Below, in pieces: positions 15,183-23,700 of a stretch of DNA of 32,130 nucleotides. The notes under the pieces were generated by a model, which worked only from the letters and a program-made list of their open reading frames with translations, made no database searches and was not told the DNA's origin. The DNA is taken from NCBI RefSeq assembly GCF_001548475.1, contig NZ_LRUJ01000047.1, forward strand, positions 1-32,130. Reading direction: 5' to 3'. A program made the position numbers and the translations under genes. Source of the DNA: Bordetella hinzii LMG 13501. GTDB taxonomy: Bacteria > Pseudomonadota > Gammaproteobacteria > Burkholderiales > Burkholderiaceae_B. The stretch's first letter is position 1, and every line of letters starts with the position of its first letter.

Positions 15183-16346
15183 ATGTCTAGGTTTACTCGT
15201 CGCGAAGTGCTCGGCCTGTTGGGGGCCACCATGGGCGCCAGCCTGGGCGCGGGCCTGCCCGCGCTGGCGCGCGCGCAGCAGCAAGGACCCATCCGCATCG
15301 GCGTGCTGCTGCCGATGTCCGGCCCCGGCGCCATCGAGGGCCACCAGGTGCTCAAGGGCGTGGAACTGGCCGTGGCCCAGGCCAATGAACAAGGCGTGCT
15401 GGGCCGCAAGATCGAAATCGTGCTGGAGGACGACGAAAGCAACTCCACCAAGGGCGTGATCGCCGTGCGCAAGATGATCGAGCGCGAGAAAGTGCCCTTC
15501 ATCGTGGGCACCTACCCGACCGCCGTGGCCATCGCGGCCTCCAAGGTCGCGCGCGAGTACAAGGTCCCCATGCTGTCGGGCGGCTCCACCGGCGCGGCGG
15601 CCACCGAGGCCAACACCGTGGGCGATCCCTGGTTCTTCCGCGCCTGGCCCGACAGCAACGGCCAGGGGGCCGATACGGCGCGCGCCATCGTGCATCAGTT
15701 CGGCGCCAAGCGCGTTTCCATCATTCACGACAACACCAACTACGGGACCACCCTGGCCCAGCAGGCCAAGGAAGTGATCACCAAGGAAGGCGGCCAGATC
15801 ATCTCGACCGACAGCTACAACACCGGCGAGCAGGATTTCGCCACCATGCTCACGCGGCTGCGCACCCAGAAACCGGATGCGGTGTACATCGCCGGCTGGG
15901 CGGGCGACGGCGCCAGCATCGTGCGCCAGGCCGCCAACGTCGGCCTGCGCACCCAGTTCGTGGGTTCCGGCTCCATGCTCAGCGATGACTTCATCAAGCT
16001 GGCCGGCCCCGCCTCCGAAGGTTTCGCCGTGGCCACGCTGTATGAGAGCACCACGCCCAACGACGCCGGCCGCGTCTTCGGCGACCAGTTCCGCGCCATC
16101 CACAAATACGAGGCCGGCACGCTCAACGCCCTGGGCTATGACTCCACGCGCATCGGCATCGAAGCCATGCGCCGCGTCGGCAAGCCGGACAGCCTGGCCA
16201 TCCAGCAAATGCTCAAGAGCGGCATGAAGGACTTCCCCATCGTCCAGGGCCCCAAGGGCGCGACGGCGGCCTTTGACGATCGCGGCAGCATCGAGTTTCC
16301 GATGTTCATCGCCATCGTCAAGAACGGCAAGCGCACGCTCTCCTGA
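15183..16346 (+). CDS. Liv/HAAT-type ABC substrate-binding protein with Tat-like signal (system 2)
   Basis: 387 residues. The ATG at 15183 is preferred over that at 15177 because AAAGGGG ends 6 bp before it. The N-terminus, MSRFTRREVLGLLGATMGAS with LGAGLPALARA following, has a twin-arginine motif before the hydrophobic stretch and an Ala-x-Ala site, which suggests export in the folded state. The mature part is Peripla_BP_6: GPIRIGVLLPMSGPGAIEGH, EIVLEDDESNSTKGVIAVRK, PMLSGGSTGAAATEANTVG, and VSIIHDNTNYGTTLAQQAKE. It begins a 10-kb rightward operon with its own permeases and ATPases. The ligand is unknown; the enzymes that follow suggest a xenobiotic or aromatic acid. Confidence 0.9.
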   Translation: MSRFTRREVLGLLGATMGASLGAGLPALARAQQQGPIRIGVLLPMSGPGAIEGHQVLKGVELAVAQANEQGVLGRKIEIVLEDDESNSTKGVIAVRKMIEREKVPFIVGTYPTAVAIAASKVAREYKVPMLSGGSTGAAATEANTVGDPWFFRAWPDSNGQGADTARAIVHQFGAKRVSIIHDNTNYGTTLAQQAKEVITKEGGQIISTDSYNTGEQDFATMLTRLRTQKPDAVYIAGWAGDGASIVRQAANVGLRTQFVGSGSMLSDDFIKLAGPASEGFAVATLYESTTPNDAGRVFGDQFRAIHKYEAGTLNALGYDSTRIGIEAMRRVGKPDSLAIQQMLKSGMKDFPIVQGPKGATAAFDDRGSIEFPMFIAIVKNGKRTLS

Positions 16347-16363
16347 CCATCCGGGGCTTGAAC

Positions 16364-17236
16364 GTGGATCTGTTTCTTCAGTACCTAGCCAACGGGGTGG
16401 TCGTTGGCAGCACATACGTACTCGTGGCGGTCGGCCTGACGCTGGTGTTCGGCATCCTCGGCGTGGTGAACTTCGCCCATGGCGAGTTCTACATGCTGGG
16501 CGCCTATGCCGGCATCACCGCCGTCACGGTCCTCGGCCTGCCCCTGCTGCCGGCGCTGGCCGTGGTGGTGGCGGTGGCGGTCATCCTGGGCTGGGGCGCG
16601 GAGACCATCCTGCACAAACCCCTCAAGAACCGCGATGCCACCAGCTCCATCATCTCGTCCTTCGGCCTGGCCGTGGTGCTGCAGAACGCAGCCTTGCTGA
16701 CCTTCGGCCCGCGCCCGCTGCTGCTGGAGACCTCCTACTCCAACATCGGCGTGGAGCTCGGCCCGGTCTACCTGCCGGTGCAGCGCCTGCTCATCCCGGT
16801 GGCCATGGTGGTCCTGATCGCCGCGCTGCACATCGTGCTGCGCTACACCTGGACGGGGCGCAGCCTGCGCGCCATGGCCCAGCACGCCACCGTGGCGCGC
16901 CTGTGCGGCGTGCGCGTGCAGCGCGTGGCCGTGGTCACCTTCATGGTGGCCGCCATCCTGGCCGGCATCGCGGGCTTCCTGATGTCTTCGGTCTACATGG
17001 TCCACCCGGTGATCGGCAACATGATCGTGCTCAAGGCCTTCACGGTGGTGATCCTGGGCGGCATGGGCAGCATCGGCGGGGCCGCCGCGGCCGGCCTGCT
17101 GCTGGGCATCGCCGAGTCGATGACCTCGGCCTACCTGGGCAACAGCCTGCGCGACATCGTCGGCTTCTTCGTGGTGATCGCCGTGCTGCTCCTGCGCCCG
17201 CAGGGCCTGTTCGGCAAGACGGTGGACCGCTCATGA
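16364..17236 (+). CDS. Liv-type ABC transporter permease, LivH-like (system 2)
   Basis: 290 residues from a GTG start that has GGGG 7 bp upstream; a TTG two codons earlier is possible but too close to that site. About eight membrane helices with family markers LANGVVVGSTYVLVAVGLTL followed by VFGILGVVNFAHGEFYMLGA, and VVILGGMGSIGGAAAAGLLL and LLLRPQGLFGKT near the end. It lies 17 bp after the binding protein gene, without the hairpin found in system 1. The stop overlaps the LivM-like start as ATGA. Confidence 0.9.
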   Translation: MDLFLQYLANGVVVGSTYVLVAVGLTLVFGILGVVNFAHGEFYMLGAYAGITAVTVLGLPLLPALAVVVAVAVILGWGAETILHKPLKNRDATSSIISSFGLAVVLQNAALLTFGPRPLLLETSYSNIGVELGPVYLPVQRLLIPVAMVVLIAALHIVLRYTWTGRSLRAMAQHATVARLCGVRVQRVAVVTFMVAAILAGIAGFLMSSVYMVHPVIGNMIVLKAFTVVILGGMGSIGGAAAAGLLLGIAESMTSAYLGNSLRDIVGFFVVIAVLLLRPQGLFGKTVDRS

Positions 17237-18168
17237 AAAACAAACTTTCCCTCCTCATCCTGCTGGCGGTGCTGGCGGCCGCGCCGCTGGTCTCCGGCGG
17301 CTATGTGCTGACCGTGCTGCTCACGGTACTGCTCTACATCATCCTGACCAGCGGCTTGAACCTGGTGTCGGGCTACTGCGGGCAGTTCTCCTTCGCCCAG
17401 GGCGGCTTCTATGGCATCGGCGCCTACACAGCGGCCATCATGGCGCGCGACTGCGGCACGAGCTTCTGGATCAACCTGCCGGCCGGGATCATCGTGGCCG
17501 GCCTCTTCGGCCTGCTGCTGGGCATCCCCGCCCTGCGCCTGAAAGGTCACTTCCTGGCCATCGTCACCATCGCCTTCCAGACCATCGTCTACCTGACCCT
17601 GGTGCAATGGACCTCGTTCACCGGGGGCCAGAACGGCATGCAGGTGCCCGCCATCGGCAAGGTCAGCCTGTTCGGCATCCCGCTGGGCGAGATCGACAGC
17701 CTGCGCGCCTATTACTGGCTCACGCTGGTGCTGGCGTGCGCGCTGCTGTATGTGGCCTGGCGGCTGCTGCGCTCGCGGCTCGGCCGCGAGTGGGTGGCGG
17801 TGCGTGACGACGAGACGCTGGCCAGCGCCGTGGGCCTGAACACCACGCGCGGCAAGCTGACGGCCTTCATCGCCTCGGCGGCTTTTGCCGGCGCCGCCGG
17901 CGTGGTGTCCGCGCACTACATGCAGAGCGTCACGCCCGACGACTTCACGATCTGGGTGTCCTGCGCCGTCGTGGCCATGATGATCGTGGGCGGTCGCGGC
18001 ACGTTCACCGGCCCCATCCTCGGCGCCACCCTGCTGACGCTGCTGCCCGAACTGATGGGCGACGTGGCGCAGTACCGCATGCTGATGTTCGGCGTGCTGC
18101 TGGTGCTGGCCATCACGCTGCTGCCCGAAGGCATCATCGGCCGTCTGCGTTCCCTGCGGGAGAAATGA
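17233..18168 (+). CDS. Liv-type ABC transporter permease, LivM-like (system 2)
   Basis: 311 residues from the ATG of the ATGA overlap. Markers are the Asn-Leu-Val-Ser-Gly-Tyr-Cys-Gly-Gln-Phe-Ser segment, AQGGFYGIGAYTAAI, GIPALRLKGHFLAIVTIAFQ before the coupling loop, and WVAVRDDETLASAVGLNTTR. It pairs with the LivH-like subunit to form the channel. The ATPase gene starts 1 bp after its stop codon. Confidence 0.9.
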   Translation: MKNKLSLLILLAVLAAAPLVSGGYVLTVLLTVLLYIILTSGLNLVSGYCGQFSFAQGGFYGIGAYTAAIMARDCGTSFWINLPAGIIVAGLFGLLLGIPALRLKGHFLAIVTIAFQTIVYLTLVQWTSFTGGQNGMQVPAIGKVSLFGIPLGEIDSLRAYYWLTLVLACALLYVAWRLLRSRLGREWVAVRDDETLASAVGLNTTRGKLTAFIASAAFAGAAGVVSAHYMQSVTPDDFTIWVSCAVVAMMIVGGRGTFTGPILGATLLTLLPELMGDVAQYRMLMFGVLLVLAITLLPEGIIGRLRSLREK

Positions 18169-18169
18169 T

Positions 18170-18964
18170 ATGAAGCCCACCTCTCCCATTCTCGAGGCCC
18201 GCAACATCGCGCGCCGCTTCGGCGGCGTGGTCGCGGTCAAGGACGCCAACCTGACCGTGGGCGAAGGCGAGATCGTCGGCCTGATCGGCCCCAACGGTTC
18301 CGGCAAATCGACCATGGTCAACCTGATCACCGGCGAGCTGGCGCCCAACAGCGGCAGCATCCGCTTCGGCGGGCGCGACATCACCGCCTTGCCGTCGTTC
18401 CAGCGCGCCCGCATGGGCATGGCGCGCAGCTTCCAGATGCTGCGCCTGTTCCATTCGCTCAGCGTCGAGGACAACCTGCTGCTGGCGCACCATATCCGCA
18501 TGCAAAGCGGCACCGTGGCCAGCATCTTCGGGCGCCGCGCCGCGCGCGACGAAGAGGCCGCCGTGCGCAAGCGCGCCCGCGAACTGCTGCAATGGTTCGA
18601 GCTGGAGCCATTCGCCGACCGGCCCGTCACGGCCCTGTCCATCGGCCAGCAGCGCATGGTGGAACTGGCGCGCGGCGTGATCAGCGATCCCCGCCTGTTC
18701 CTGCTGGACGAACCCGCCGCCGGCCTGTCTCCGCCCAACGTGGATCGTCTCATCAAGCTCATCCGCCGCATGCGCGACGAGTTCGGCATCAGCATCCTGC
18801 TGGTCGAGCACGACATGCGTGTGGTGCGCGAGCTGTGCGACCGGGTGACGGTGCTGGACACCGGCACCGTCATCGCGCAAGGGGAGCCGGAAGCCGTGGT
18901 CACGGATCCGGTCGTCGTCGAGGCATATATCGGTTCAGGGTGGAAGCGCCGTGCTCAAGCTTGA
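18170..18964 (+). CDS. Liv-type ABC transporter ATPase, LivG-like (system 2)
   Basis: 264 residues with canonical motifs: Walker A GPNGSGKST, Q-loop RSFQMLRLFHSLSVEDNL, signature LSIGQQRMVELARG, Walker B LFLLDEPAAGLSPPN and switch His in LLVEHDMRVV. These intact motifs contrast with the divergent LivG-like subunit of system 1. It overlaps the LivF-like gene by 14 bp and forms the ATPase pair with it. Confidence 0.92.
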   Translation: MKPTSPILEARNIARRFGGVVAVKDANLTVGEGEIVGLIGPNGSGKSTMVNLITGELAPNSGSIRFGGRDITALPSFQRARMGMARSFQMLRLFHSLSVEDNLLLAHHIRMQSGTVASIFGRRAARDEEAAVRKRARELLQWFELEPFADRPVTALSIGQQRMVELARGVISDPRLFLLDEPAAGLSPPNVDRLIKLIRRMRDEFGISILLVEHDMRVVRELCDRVTVLDTGTVIAQGEPEAVVTDPVVVEAYIGSGWKRRAQA

Positions 18965-19670
18965 AAACATCGTCGCCGGCTACGGCCGCACGCGGATACT
19001 CCACGGTGTGACGCTCAACGTGCCCAAGGGCGGGCTGGTGGCCCTGCTGGGCGGCAACGGCACCGGAAAATCGACCACGCTCAAGACCATCGCCGGGCTG
19101 GTGACGCCGCAGGAGGGCCAGGTGCTCATCGACGGGCGCCCGGTCAATGGCGTGCCCGCCGAGGCGCGCGCCAGCCTGGGCCTGTCATTGGTCCCCCAAG
19201 GCAAGGAGGTCTTCGGCGCGATGAGCGTCGAGGAAAACCTGCTCATGGGAGCCTATCACCGCCGCGGCGACCGCGGCGGCATCGCCAGCGACCTGGAGGC
19301 GGTCTACCAGCGCTTCAAGCGCCTGCGCGAGCGCCGCAATGCGCCGGCCGGCATGCTCTCGGGCGGCGAGCGCCAGATGCTTTCCATCGGCCGCTCGCTG
19401 ATGGCTCGGCCCAGCGTGCTGCTGCTGGACGAACCCTCGGCCGCCCTGGCGCCCAAGGTGGTCGAAGAGATCGCCGACGCCATCATCGCCCTGCGCGACC
19501 TCGGCCTGACCCTGCTGCTGGTCGAGCAGAACGTCGGCATGGCGCTGGATATCGCCGATTACATCTACGTCATCCGCGGCGGCCGTATCGCCTATGAGCG
19601 CGAAGTGGGCGAGGGCGTGGCGATGGACGAACTGCGGGAGTTCTATCTTGGAGGCAAGGAACATGGATAA
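18951..19670 (+). CDS. Liv-type ABC transporter ATPase, LivF-like (system 2)
   Basis: 239 residues from a GTG start. Walker A is GGNGTGKST, the signature is LSGGERQMLSIGRSLM, Walker B is VLLLDEPSAALAPK, and LLLVEQNVGMALDIADYIYV is the usual LivF ending. It overlaps the upstream ATPase gene by 14 bp and the downstream dehydrogenase gene by 8 bp, so transporter and enzymes are tightly coupled in translation. Confidence 0.92.
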   Translation: MLKLENIVAGYGRTRILHGVTLNVPKGGLVALLGGNGTGKSTTLKTIAGLVTPQEGQVLIDGRPVNGVPAEARASLGLSLVPQGKEVFGAMSVEENLLMGAYHRRGDRGGIASDLEAVYQRFKRLRERRNAPAGMLSGGERQMLSIGRSLMARPSVLLLDEPSAALAPKVVEEIADAIIALRDLGLTLLLVEQNVGMALDIADYIYVIRGGRIAYEREVGEGVAMDELREFYLGGKEHG

Positions 19671-20427
19671 GCGGTTTGAAGGCCGGGTGGCCTTTGTCAC
19701 CGGCGCGGGCGCCGGCCTGGGCCGGGAATCGGCCCTCATGCTGGCCGCCGAAGGCGCCCGCCTCATATTGCTGGACCGCGACGCGGCCGGCCTGCAGGAG
19801 ACGGCGGCGCAATGTCCGGGGGCCCTGTCCCTGGTGGGCGACGCCGCCTCGGCCGAGGATGTGCGGCGCGCCGCCGCGCTGGCGCGCGAGCAGCTCGGGC
19901 CGGTGGAGTTCCTGGTGGCCGCCGCCGGCATCGTCGGCCCGGCCAAGCCCGCCATCGAGGTGAGCGAAGAAGAATGGGACCGGCTGTTCGCCGTCAACGT
20001 CAAAGGGCCCTGGCTGGCGGTCAAGGCCGTGGTGCCGCAGATGCGCGAACTGGGCCGCGGCTCCATCGTGCTCTTCTCGTCCACGGCGGGCCTGGTGGGT
20101 TCGCCCTTCCTGTCGGCCTATTCGGCCTCCAAGGGCGCCGTCACCCTGCTCACGCGCAGCCTGGCCCTGAACCATGCCGCCGAGAACATCCGCGTCAACT
20201 GTGTCTGTCCGGGCACCATCGATACGCCCATGGCGCGGGGCAGCTTCGCGCAGGCCGGCGACGCCGCCGCGCAACAGGAGCGCGCCGACGTCATGCGCTC
20301 GCGCATCCCCATGGGCCGGTTTGGCCAGGCGCGCGAGATCGCCACCGCCGTCCTGTATTTCCTGAGCGACGGCGCCGGCTTCACCACCGGCACGGCGCTG
20401 CCCATCGATGGAGGCCGGGTTGCCTGA
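19663..20427 (+). CDS. Short-chain dehydrogenase/reductase 1
   Basis: 254 residues from MDKRFEGR, which has GGAGGCAAGGA upstream. It is a classical SDR: nucleotide-binding TGAGAGLGRE near the N-terminus, AAAGI in place of the common NNAGI, Ser in FSSTAGLVGS, and the catalytic Tyr-x3-Lys in AYSASKGAV. VNCVCPGTIDTPM and the C-terminal LPIDGGRVA are typical. Asp in LILLDRD after the second strand favours NAD(H) over NADP(H). It oxidises an alcohol or reduces a ketone on the pathway, identity unknown. It is followed by a second SDR that overlaps it by 8 bp; the two differ enough to catalyse separate steps. Confidence 0.9.
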   Translation: MDKRFEGRVAFVTGAGAGLGRESALMLAAEGARLILLDRDAAGLQETAAQCPGALSLVGDAASAEDVRRAAALAREQLGPVEFLVAAAGIVGPAKPAIEVSEEEWDRLFAVNVKGPWLAVKAVVPQMRELGRGSIVLFSSTAGLVGSPFLSAYSASKGAVTLLTRSLALNHAAENIRVNCVCPGTIDTPMARGSFAQAGDAAAQQERADVMRSRIPMGRFGQAREIATAVLYFLSDGAGFTTGTALPIDGGRVA

Positions 20428-21181
20428 CTCCTCCCAGCGCTTCGCCGGCCAGGGCGTCATCGTCACAGGCGCGGCCCGCGGCATCGGCGCGGCCACGGCC
20501 GCGCGCTTTGCGGCGGAAGGCGCGCGCGTGCTGCTGGTGGACCTCGCGCCCGAGGTCCAGGCCACCGCCGCCGCCACCGGCGGCACCGCGCTGGTGCTGG
20601 ATATCGCCGCGCGCGATGCCGGCCGGCGCATCGCCGAGGCGGCGCTGGCGGCCTGCGGCCGCATCGACGTGCTGGTCAACAACGCCGGCGTGGGCGGCTC
20701 GCGCCGGCTGGCCGACTCCGACGATGCCCTGCTCGAACGCATCATCGACATCAACCTCGGCGCGCTGCTGCGCGTCACGCGCGATGTCAGCCCGCACCTG
20801 ACGCGCCCGGGCGGGCGCATCATCAATGTGTCGTCCATCTTCGGCCTGGTCGGCTATCCCGGCACCACGGCCTATGCCGTGGCCAAGGCCGGCGTGGCGC
20901 AATTCACCCGGCAGCTGGCCAGCGAACTGACGCCGGAGGGCATCCTGGTCAATGCCGTGGCCCCGGGCGTGGTGGTCACTCCCATGACCGAAGCCCGCCT
21001 GCGCGATCCGCACTATATCCGCCTGCAGGTCCAGCCCACGCCGCTGGGCCGTGTCAGCCAGCCCGAAGAACAGGCCGCCGTGATCGCCTTCCTGGCCTCG
21101 GCGGACGCCTCTTTCATTTCCGGCGTGACCATCCCCGTGGACGGGGGCTATACGGCCGCGCGCTATACCCCATTGGACTGA
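20420..21181 (+). CDS. Short-chain dehydrogenase/reductase 2
   Basis: 253 residues if translation starts at the TTG at 20420, which has GGAGG 5 bp upstream; an ATG at 20408 in the same frame lacks such a site but cannot be excluded. It is a classical SDR with TGAARGIGAAT, LVNNAGVGGS, Ser in INVSSIFG, and Tyr-x3-Lys in TAYAVAKAGV. LLVDLAPE after the second strand suggests NAD(H). PVDGGYTA at the end is typical. It probably acts directly before or after the first SDR in the same pathway. The deacetylase-fold gene follows 17 bp later. Confidence 0.9.
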   Translation: MPDSSQRFAGQGVIVTGAARGIGAATAARFAAEGARVLLVDLAPEVQATAAATGGTALVLDIAARDAGRRIAEAALAACGRIDVLVNNAGVGGSRRLADSDDALLERIIDINLGALLRVTRDVSPHLTRPGGRIINVSSIFGLVGYPGTTAYAVAKAGVAQFTRQLASELTPEGILVNAVAPGVVVTPMTEARLRDPHYIRLQVQPTPLGRVSQPEEQAAVIAFLASADASFISGVTIPVDGGYTAARYTPLD

Positions 21182-21198
21182 GATATCAAGGAAACGTC

Positions 21199-22023
21199 AT
21201 GCACGATATGAGTGTGAAGTGGCCCAACGGCGCGCGCTGCGCGGTGATGCTGAGTTTCGACTTCGACGCCGAGACGCTCTGGACCTCGCGCGACCCGGCC
21301 AATGCCAGCCGGCCGGGCATCCTCAGCCAGGGCAAGTACGGCGCCAAGGTGGGCGTGCCCAAGATACTGGACACGCTGGAGGATGCCGGCGTCAAAGGCA
21401 CCTTCTTCGTGCCCGGCTGGACGGCGGACAACCATACGCAGCGCGTGGAGATGATCCTGAAGGCTGGCCATGAAGTGGGCCACCACAGCTACTCGCACCG
21501 CTGGACGTCGGACGATCCTGCCGCCGATGTCGAGGAAATGGAAAAAGGCCTGGAGGCCCTCAAGCGCCTGGGCGTGGTGCCCAAGGGCTACCGGTCGCCC
21601 GCCGGCGAGGTCAGCCCCGGCCTGTTCCGGCTGCTGCAGAAACATGGCTTTCTGTACAACTCCTCGCTGATGGACGACATCAATCCCTATCGCCACACCC
21701 TGGAGGACGGCTCCAAGGGCCCCATCGAACTGCCCTGGCACTGGAGCCTGGACGACGCGCCCTACGCGCTGTTCTCAGTCAAGAACCCGCGCCCCATCTT
21801 CACCAACGAACACATCCTCAGCGTGTTCAAGGAAGAATTCCGCGAAATCTACCGCTGGGGCGGCCTGTACGACGCCGTCTTCCATCCGCAGGTCATCGGC
21901 CGGCCCAGCCGCATCGCTCTGCTGCGCGAGCTGATCGCCTTCATCAAGACCTTCCCTGGCGTCTGGTTCGCCACCGGCGCGGAAATCGCCCAGGCCTGGT
22001 CGGACGCCTACGAAAAGGACTGA
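21199..22023 (+). CDS. Polysaccharide-deacetylase-fold (NodB-type) hydrolase, probably acting on a small amide or imide
   Basis: 274 residues with AAGGA before the ATG and no signal peptide, so it is cytoplasmic. The metal site is visible as SFDFDAETLW with the motif Asp pair, and HEVGHHSYSHRW giving the two His ligands. RSPAGEVSPG is the third motif, and FLYNSSLMDDINPY resembles the HpPgdA/PuuE subgroup. That subgroup includes cyclic imidases and allantoinase-like enzymes rather than sugar deacetylases. Given its cytoplasmic place among catabolic genes and an amidase downstream, hydrolysis of a ring amide/imide or N-acyl bond is more plausible than cell-wall work; this is inference. The P450 gene starts 4 bp later. 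Confidence 0.85.
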   Translation: MHDMSVKWPNGARCAVMLSFDFDAETLWTSRDPANASRPGILSQGKYGAKVGVPKILDTLEDAGVKGTFFVPGWTADNHTQRVEMILKAGHEVGHHSYSHRWTSDDPAADVEEMEKGLEALKRLGVVPKGYRSPAGEVSPGLFRLLQKHGFLYNSSLMDDINPYRHTLEDGSKGPIELPWHWSLDDAPYALFSVKNPRPIFTNEHILSVFKEEFREIYRWGGLYDAVFHPQVIGRPSRIALLRELIAFIKTFPGVWFATGAEIAQAWSDAYEKD

Positions 22024-22027
22024 AGCC

Positions 22028-23233
22028 ATGAGCCAATCACAGCTCGCCGCGCCCGTGGTCGACTGGGATCCCTATGACGACGCGGTGCTGGAATCTCCCT
22101 TCGAGATGCACGCCCGCCTGCGCGCCGCCGGCCCGCTGGTCTTCCTGGAGCGCTATGGCGTCTACGCCATGGGGCGCCATCGCGACATCCAGCCCGCGCT
22201 CAAGGACTGGGAAACGTATTCTTCGACCAGCGGCTCGGGCATCGCCGATATCCGCAAGCCCGGCGCCTGGCGCCCGGGCAGTCCCATCGTGGAGGTCGAC
22301 CCGCCGCAGCACACCCAGGTGCGCACCGCCGTGCAGCGCATCCTCTCGCCGGTAGTGATACGCCAGTGGCGCGAGGACTTCGAACGCGAGGCCGACCGCC
22401 TGGTGGCCGAGCTGGTCGAGCGGGGCCGCTTTGACGGCGTCACCGACCTGGCCGAGACCTATGTGGCGACGACTTTCCCCGACGCGCTGGGCCTGGCGCC
22501 CTCGCCGCAACGCCGCGAGAACCTCTTCCTGCTGGGCGAGCTGAACTTCGACGGCCAGGGCCCGCGCAATGCGCGTTACCTCGCCACCCAGGCGCGCGCC
22601 GACCTGATCCAGGATTGGTACGAGGCCAGCATGCGGCGCGAAGCCATGCTGCCCGGCGGCTTTGGCGAGAAAATCTTCCAGGCGGCCGACGCCGGCGCCA
22701 TCGATCCGGCCATCGCGCCCCTGCTGGTGCGCTCTTTCCTGCGCGGCGGCCTGGACACCACCAGCAGCAGCATCTCCGCCACGCTGGCCTATCTGGCCCG
22801 CGACCCGGCCCAGTTCGCCCTGCTGCGGGAAGACCCGGGCCGCGCCCGCGCCGCGCTGGAAGAAGCCATGCGCCTGGAAACGCCCATCCAAACGGTATGC
22901 CGCCTGACCATGCGCGATGTGGAGATCGACGGCGTGGCCGTGCCGCGCGACAACAAGATCGTGATGATGCTGGCCTCGGCCAACCGGGACCCGGATTTCT
23001 GGGAGCGCCCGGACGACTACGACATGACCCGCTCGACGCTGGGCCATGTGGCGCTGGGCAACGGCATCCATATGTGCATCGGCCAGATGGTGGCCCGCCT
23101 GGAGGGCGAGTCCGTGCTCAAGGCCGTGGCCAAGCATATCGGCGAACTCCGCCTCGAGGGCGAACCCGTGCGCAAGCTCAACAACAACCTGCGCAGCCTG
23201 AAATCCATTCCGCTGAGCGTCAAACCCGCCTGA
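22028..23233 (+). CDS. Cytochrome P450, CYP199-like
   Basis: 401 residues, soluble bacterial class I type. The I-helix is RSFLRGGLDTTSSS with acid-alcohol pair Asp243-Thr244, the ExxR motif is Glu279-Ala-Met-Arg282, and the haem loop is HVALGNGIHMCIGQMVARLE with ligand Cys350. In the haem loop the nearly invariant Phe (FGxGxHxC) is Leu343. Arg82 and Ser85 in WRPGSPIVEVDPP, and Arg235-Ser236 before the I-helix motif, fall where I recall CYP199A4 holding the carboxylate of para-substituted benzoates. An aromatic acid substrate and O-demethylation or hydroxylation are therefore suggested. Its ferredoxin is 9 bp downstream and its reductase is on the divergent unit. AAGGA precedes the ATG. Confidence 0.92.
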   Translation: MSQSQLAAPVVDWDPYDDAVLESPFEMHARLRAAGPLVFLERYGVYAMGRHRDIQPALKDWETYSSTSGSGIADIRKPGAWRPGSPIVEVDPPQHTQVRTAVQRILSPVVIRQWREDFEREADRLVAELVERGRFDGVTDLAETYVATTFPDALGLAPSPQRRENLFLLGELNFDGQGPRNARYLATQARADLIQDWYEASMRREAMLPGGFGEKIFQAADAGAIDPAIAPLLVRSFLRGGLDTTSSSISATLAYLARDPAQFALLREDPGRARAALEEAMRLETPIQTVCRLTMRDVEIDGVAVPRDNKIVMMLASANRDPDFWERPDDYDMTRSTLGHVALGNGIHMCIGQMVARLEGESVLKAVAKHIGELRLEGEPVRKLNNNLRSLKSIPLSVKPA

Positions 23234-23242
23234 CACACCACC

Positions 23243-23566
23243 ATGCCGAAAATCCTGTTCAAGCAAACCGACGGCACCATCGCCGAAGTCCAGGCCGAGG
23301 AAGGCCAGTCCGCCATGCTTGCCGCCCTGGGCGGCAAGGTCAAGGGCATCCTGGGCGAGTGCGGCGGCTCGCTGGCCTGCGCCACCTGTCACGTCTACGT
23401 GGAAGCGGGCTGGGCCGACCGCCTGCCGCCCATGTCCGAGCTCGAGAACGAAATGCTCGACGCCACGATCTGCGAGCGCGACGCCAGCAGCCGCCTGTGC
23501 TGCCAGCTGGAGATGAACCAGGCCCTGGACGGCCTGGTGTTGAGGTTGCCGGCGGCGCAGATCTGA
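23243..23566 (+). CDS. [2Fe-2S] ferredoxin, putidaredoxin/adrenodoxin type
   Basis: 107 residues. Cluster ligands are Cys40, Cys46 and Cys49 in GECGGSLACATCHVYV, plus Cys86 in SRLCCQLEM (a second Cys, 87, follows). The acidic stretch SELENEMLDA before the last ligand is the usual docking surface for reductase and P450. It carries single electrons from the FAD reductase to the P450 encoded directly upstream. It lies 9 bp after that gene with little Shine-Dalgarno, so translational coupling is likely. Confidence 0.93.
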   Translation: MPKILFKQTDGTIAEVQAEEGQSAMLAALGGKVKGILGECGGSLACATCHVYVEAGWADRLPPMSELENEMLDATICERDASSRLCCQLEMNQALDGLVLRLPAAQI

Positions 23567-23700
23567 CGACGGTCGGCAGCGAGTATTCTCATGGCCGCAA
23601 ACGCCGGACTTACGCGACAAAAAAGGGGGTGTATTCTGCCTCCGGTAGTGTACGTTCGTGACGATGCTCCGCCCCGGGACTCCCGGCGGCGGCTCAACTG

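Noticed and set aside
15159-16415. 418-codon frame antisense to the Tat-type binding protein gene
   Set aside because: Low-complexity Gly/His/Asp-rich translation typical of an antisense shadow; the plus strand encodes a complete family member.
19663-21181. The two short-chain dehydrogenases as a recent tandem duplication
   Set aside because: They share only general family motifs; active-site flanks and C-termini differ widely, so they are old paralogues.
23567-23700. Promoter for the IclR gene in the 134-bp gap
   Set aside because: A repeated GTATTCT and one TATTCT hexamer are present, but no acceptable -35 is correctly spaced, so the gene may be read from the operon.
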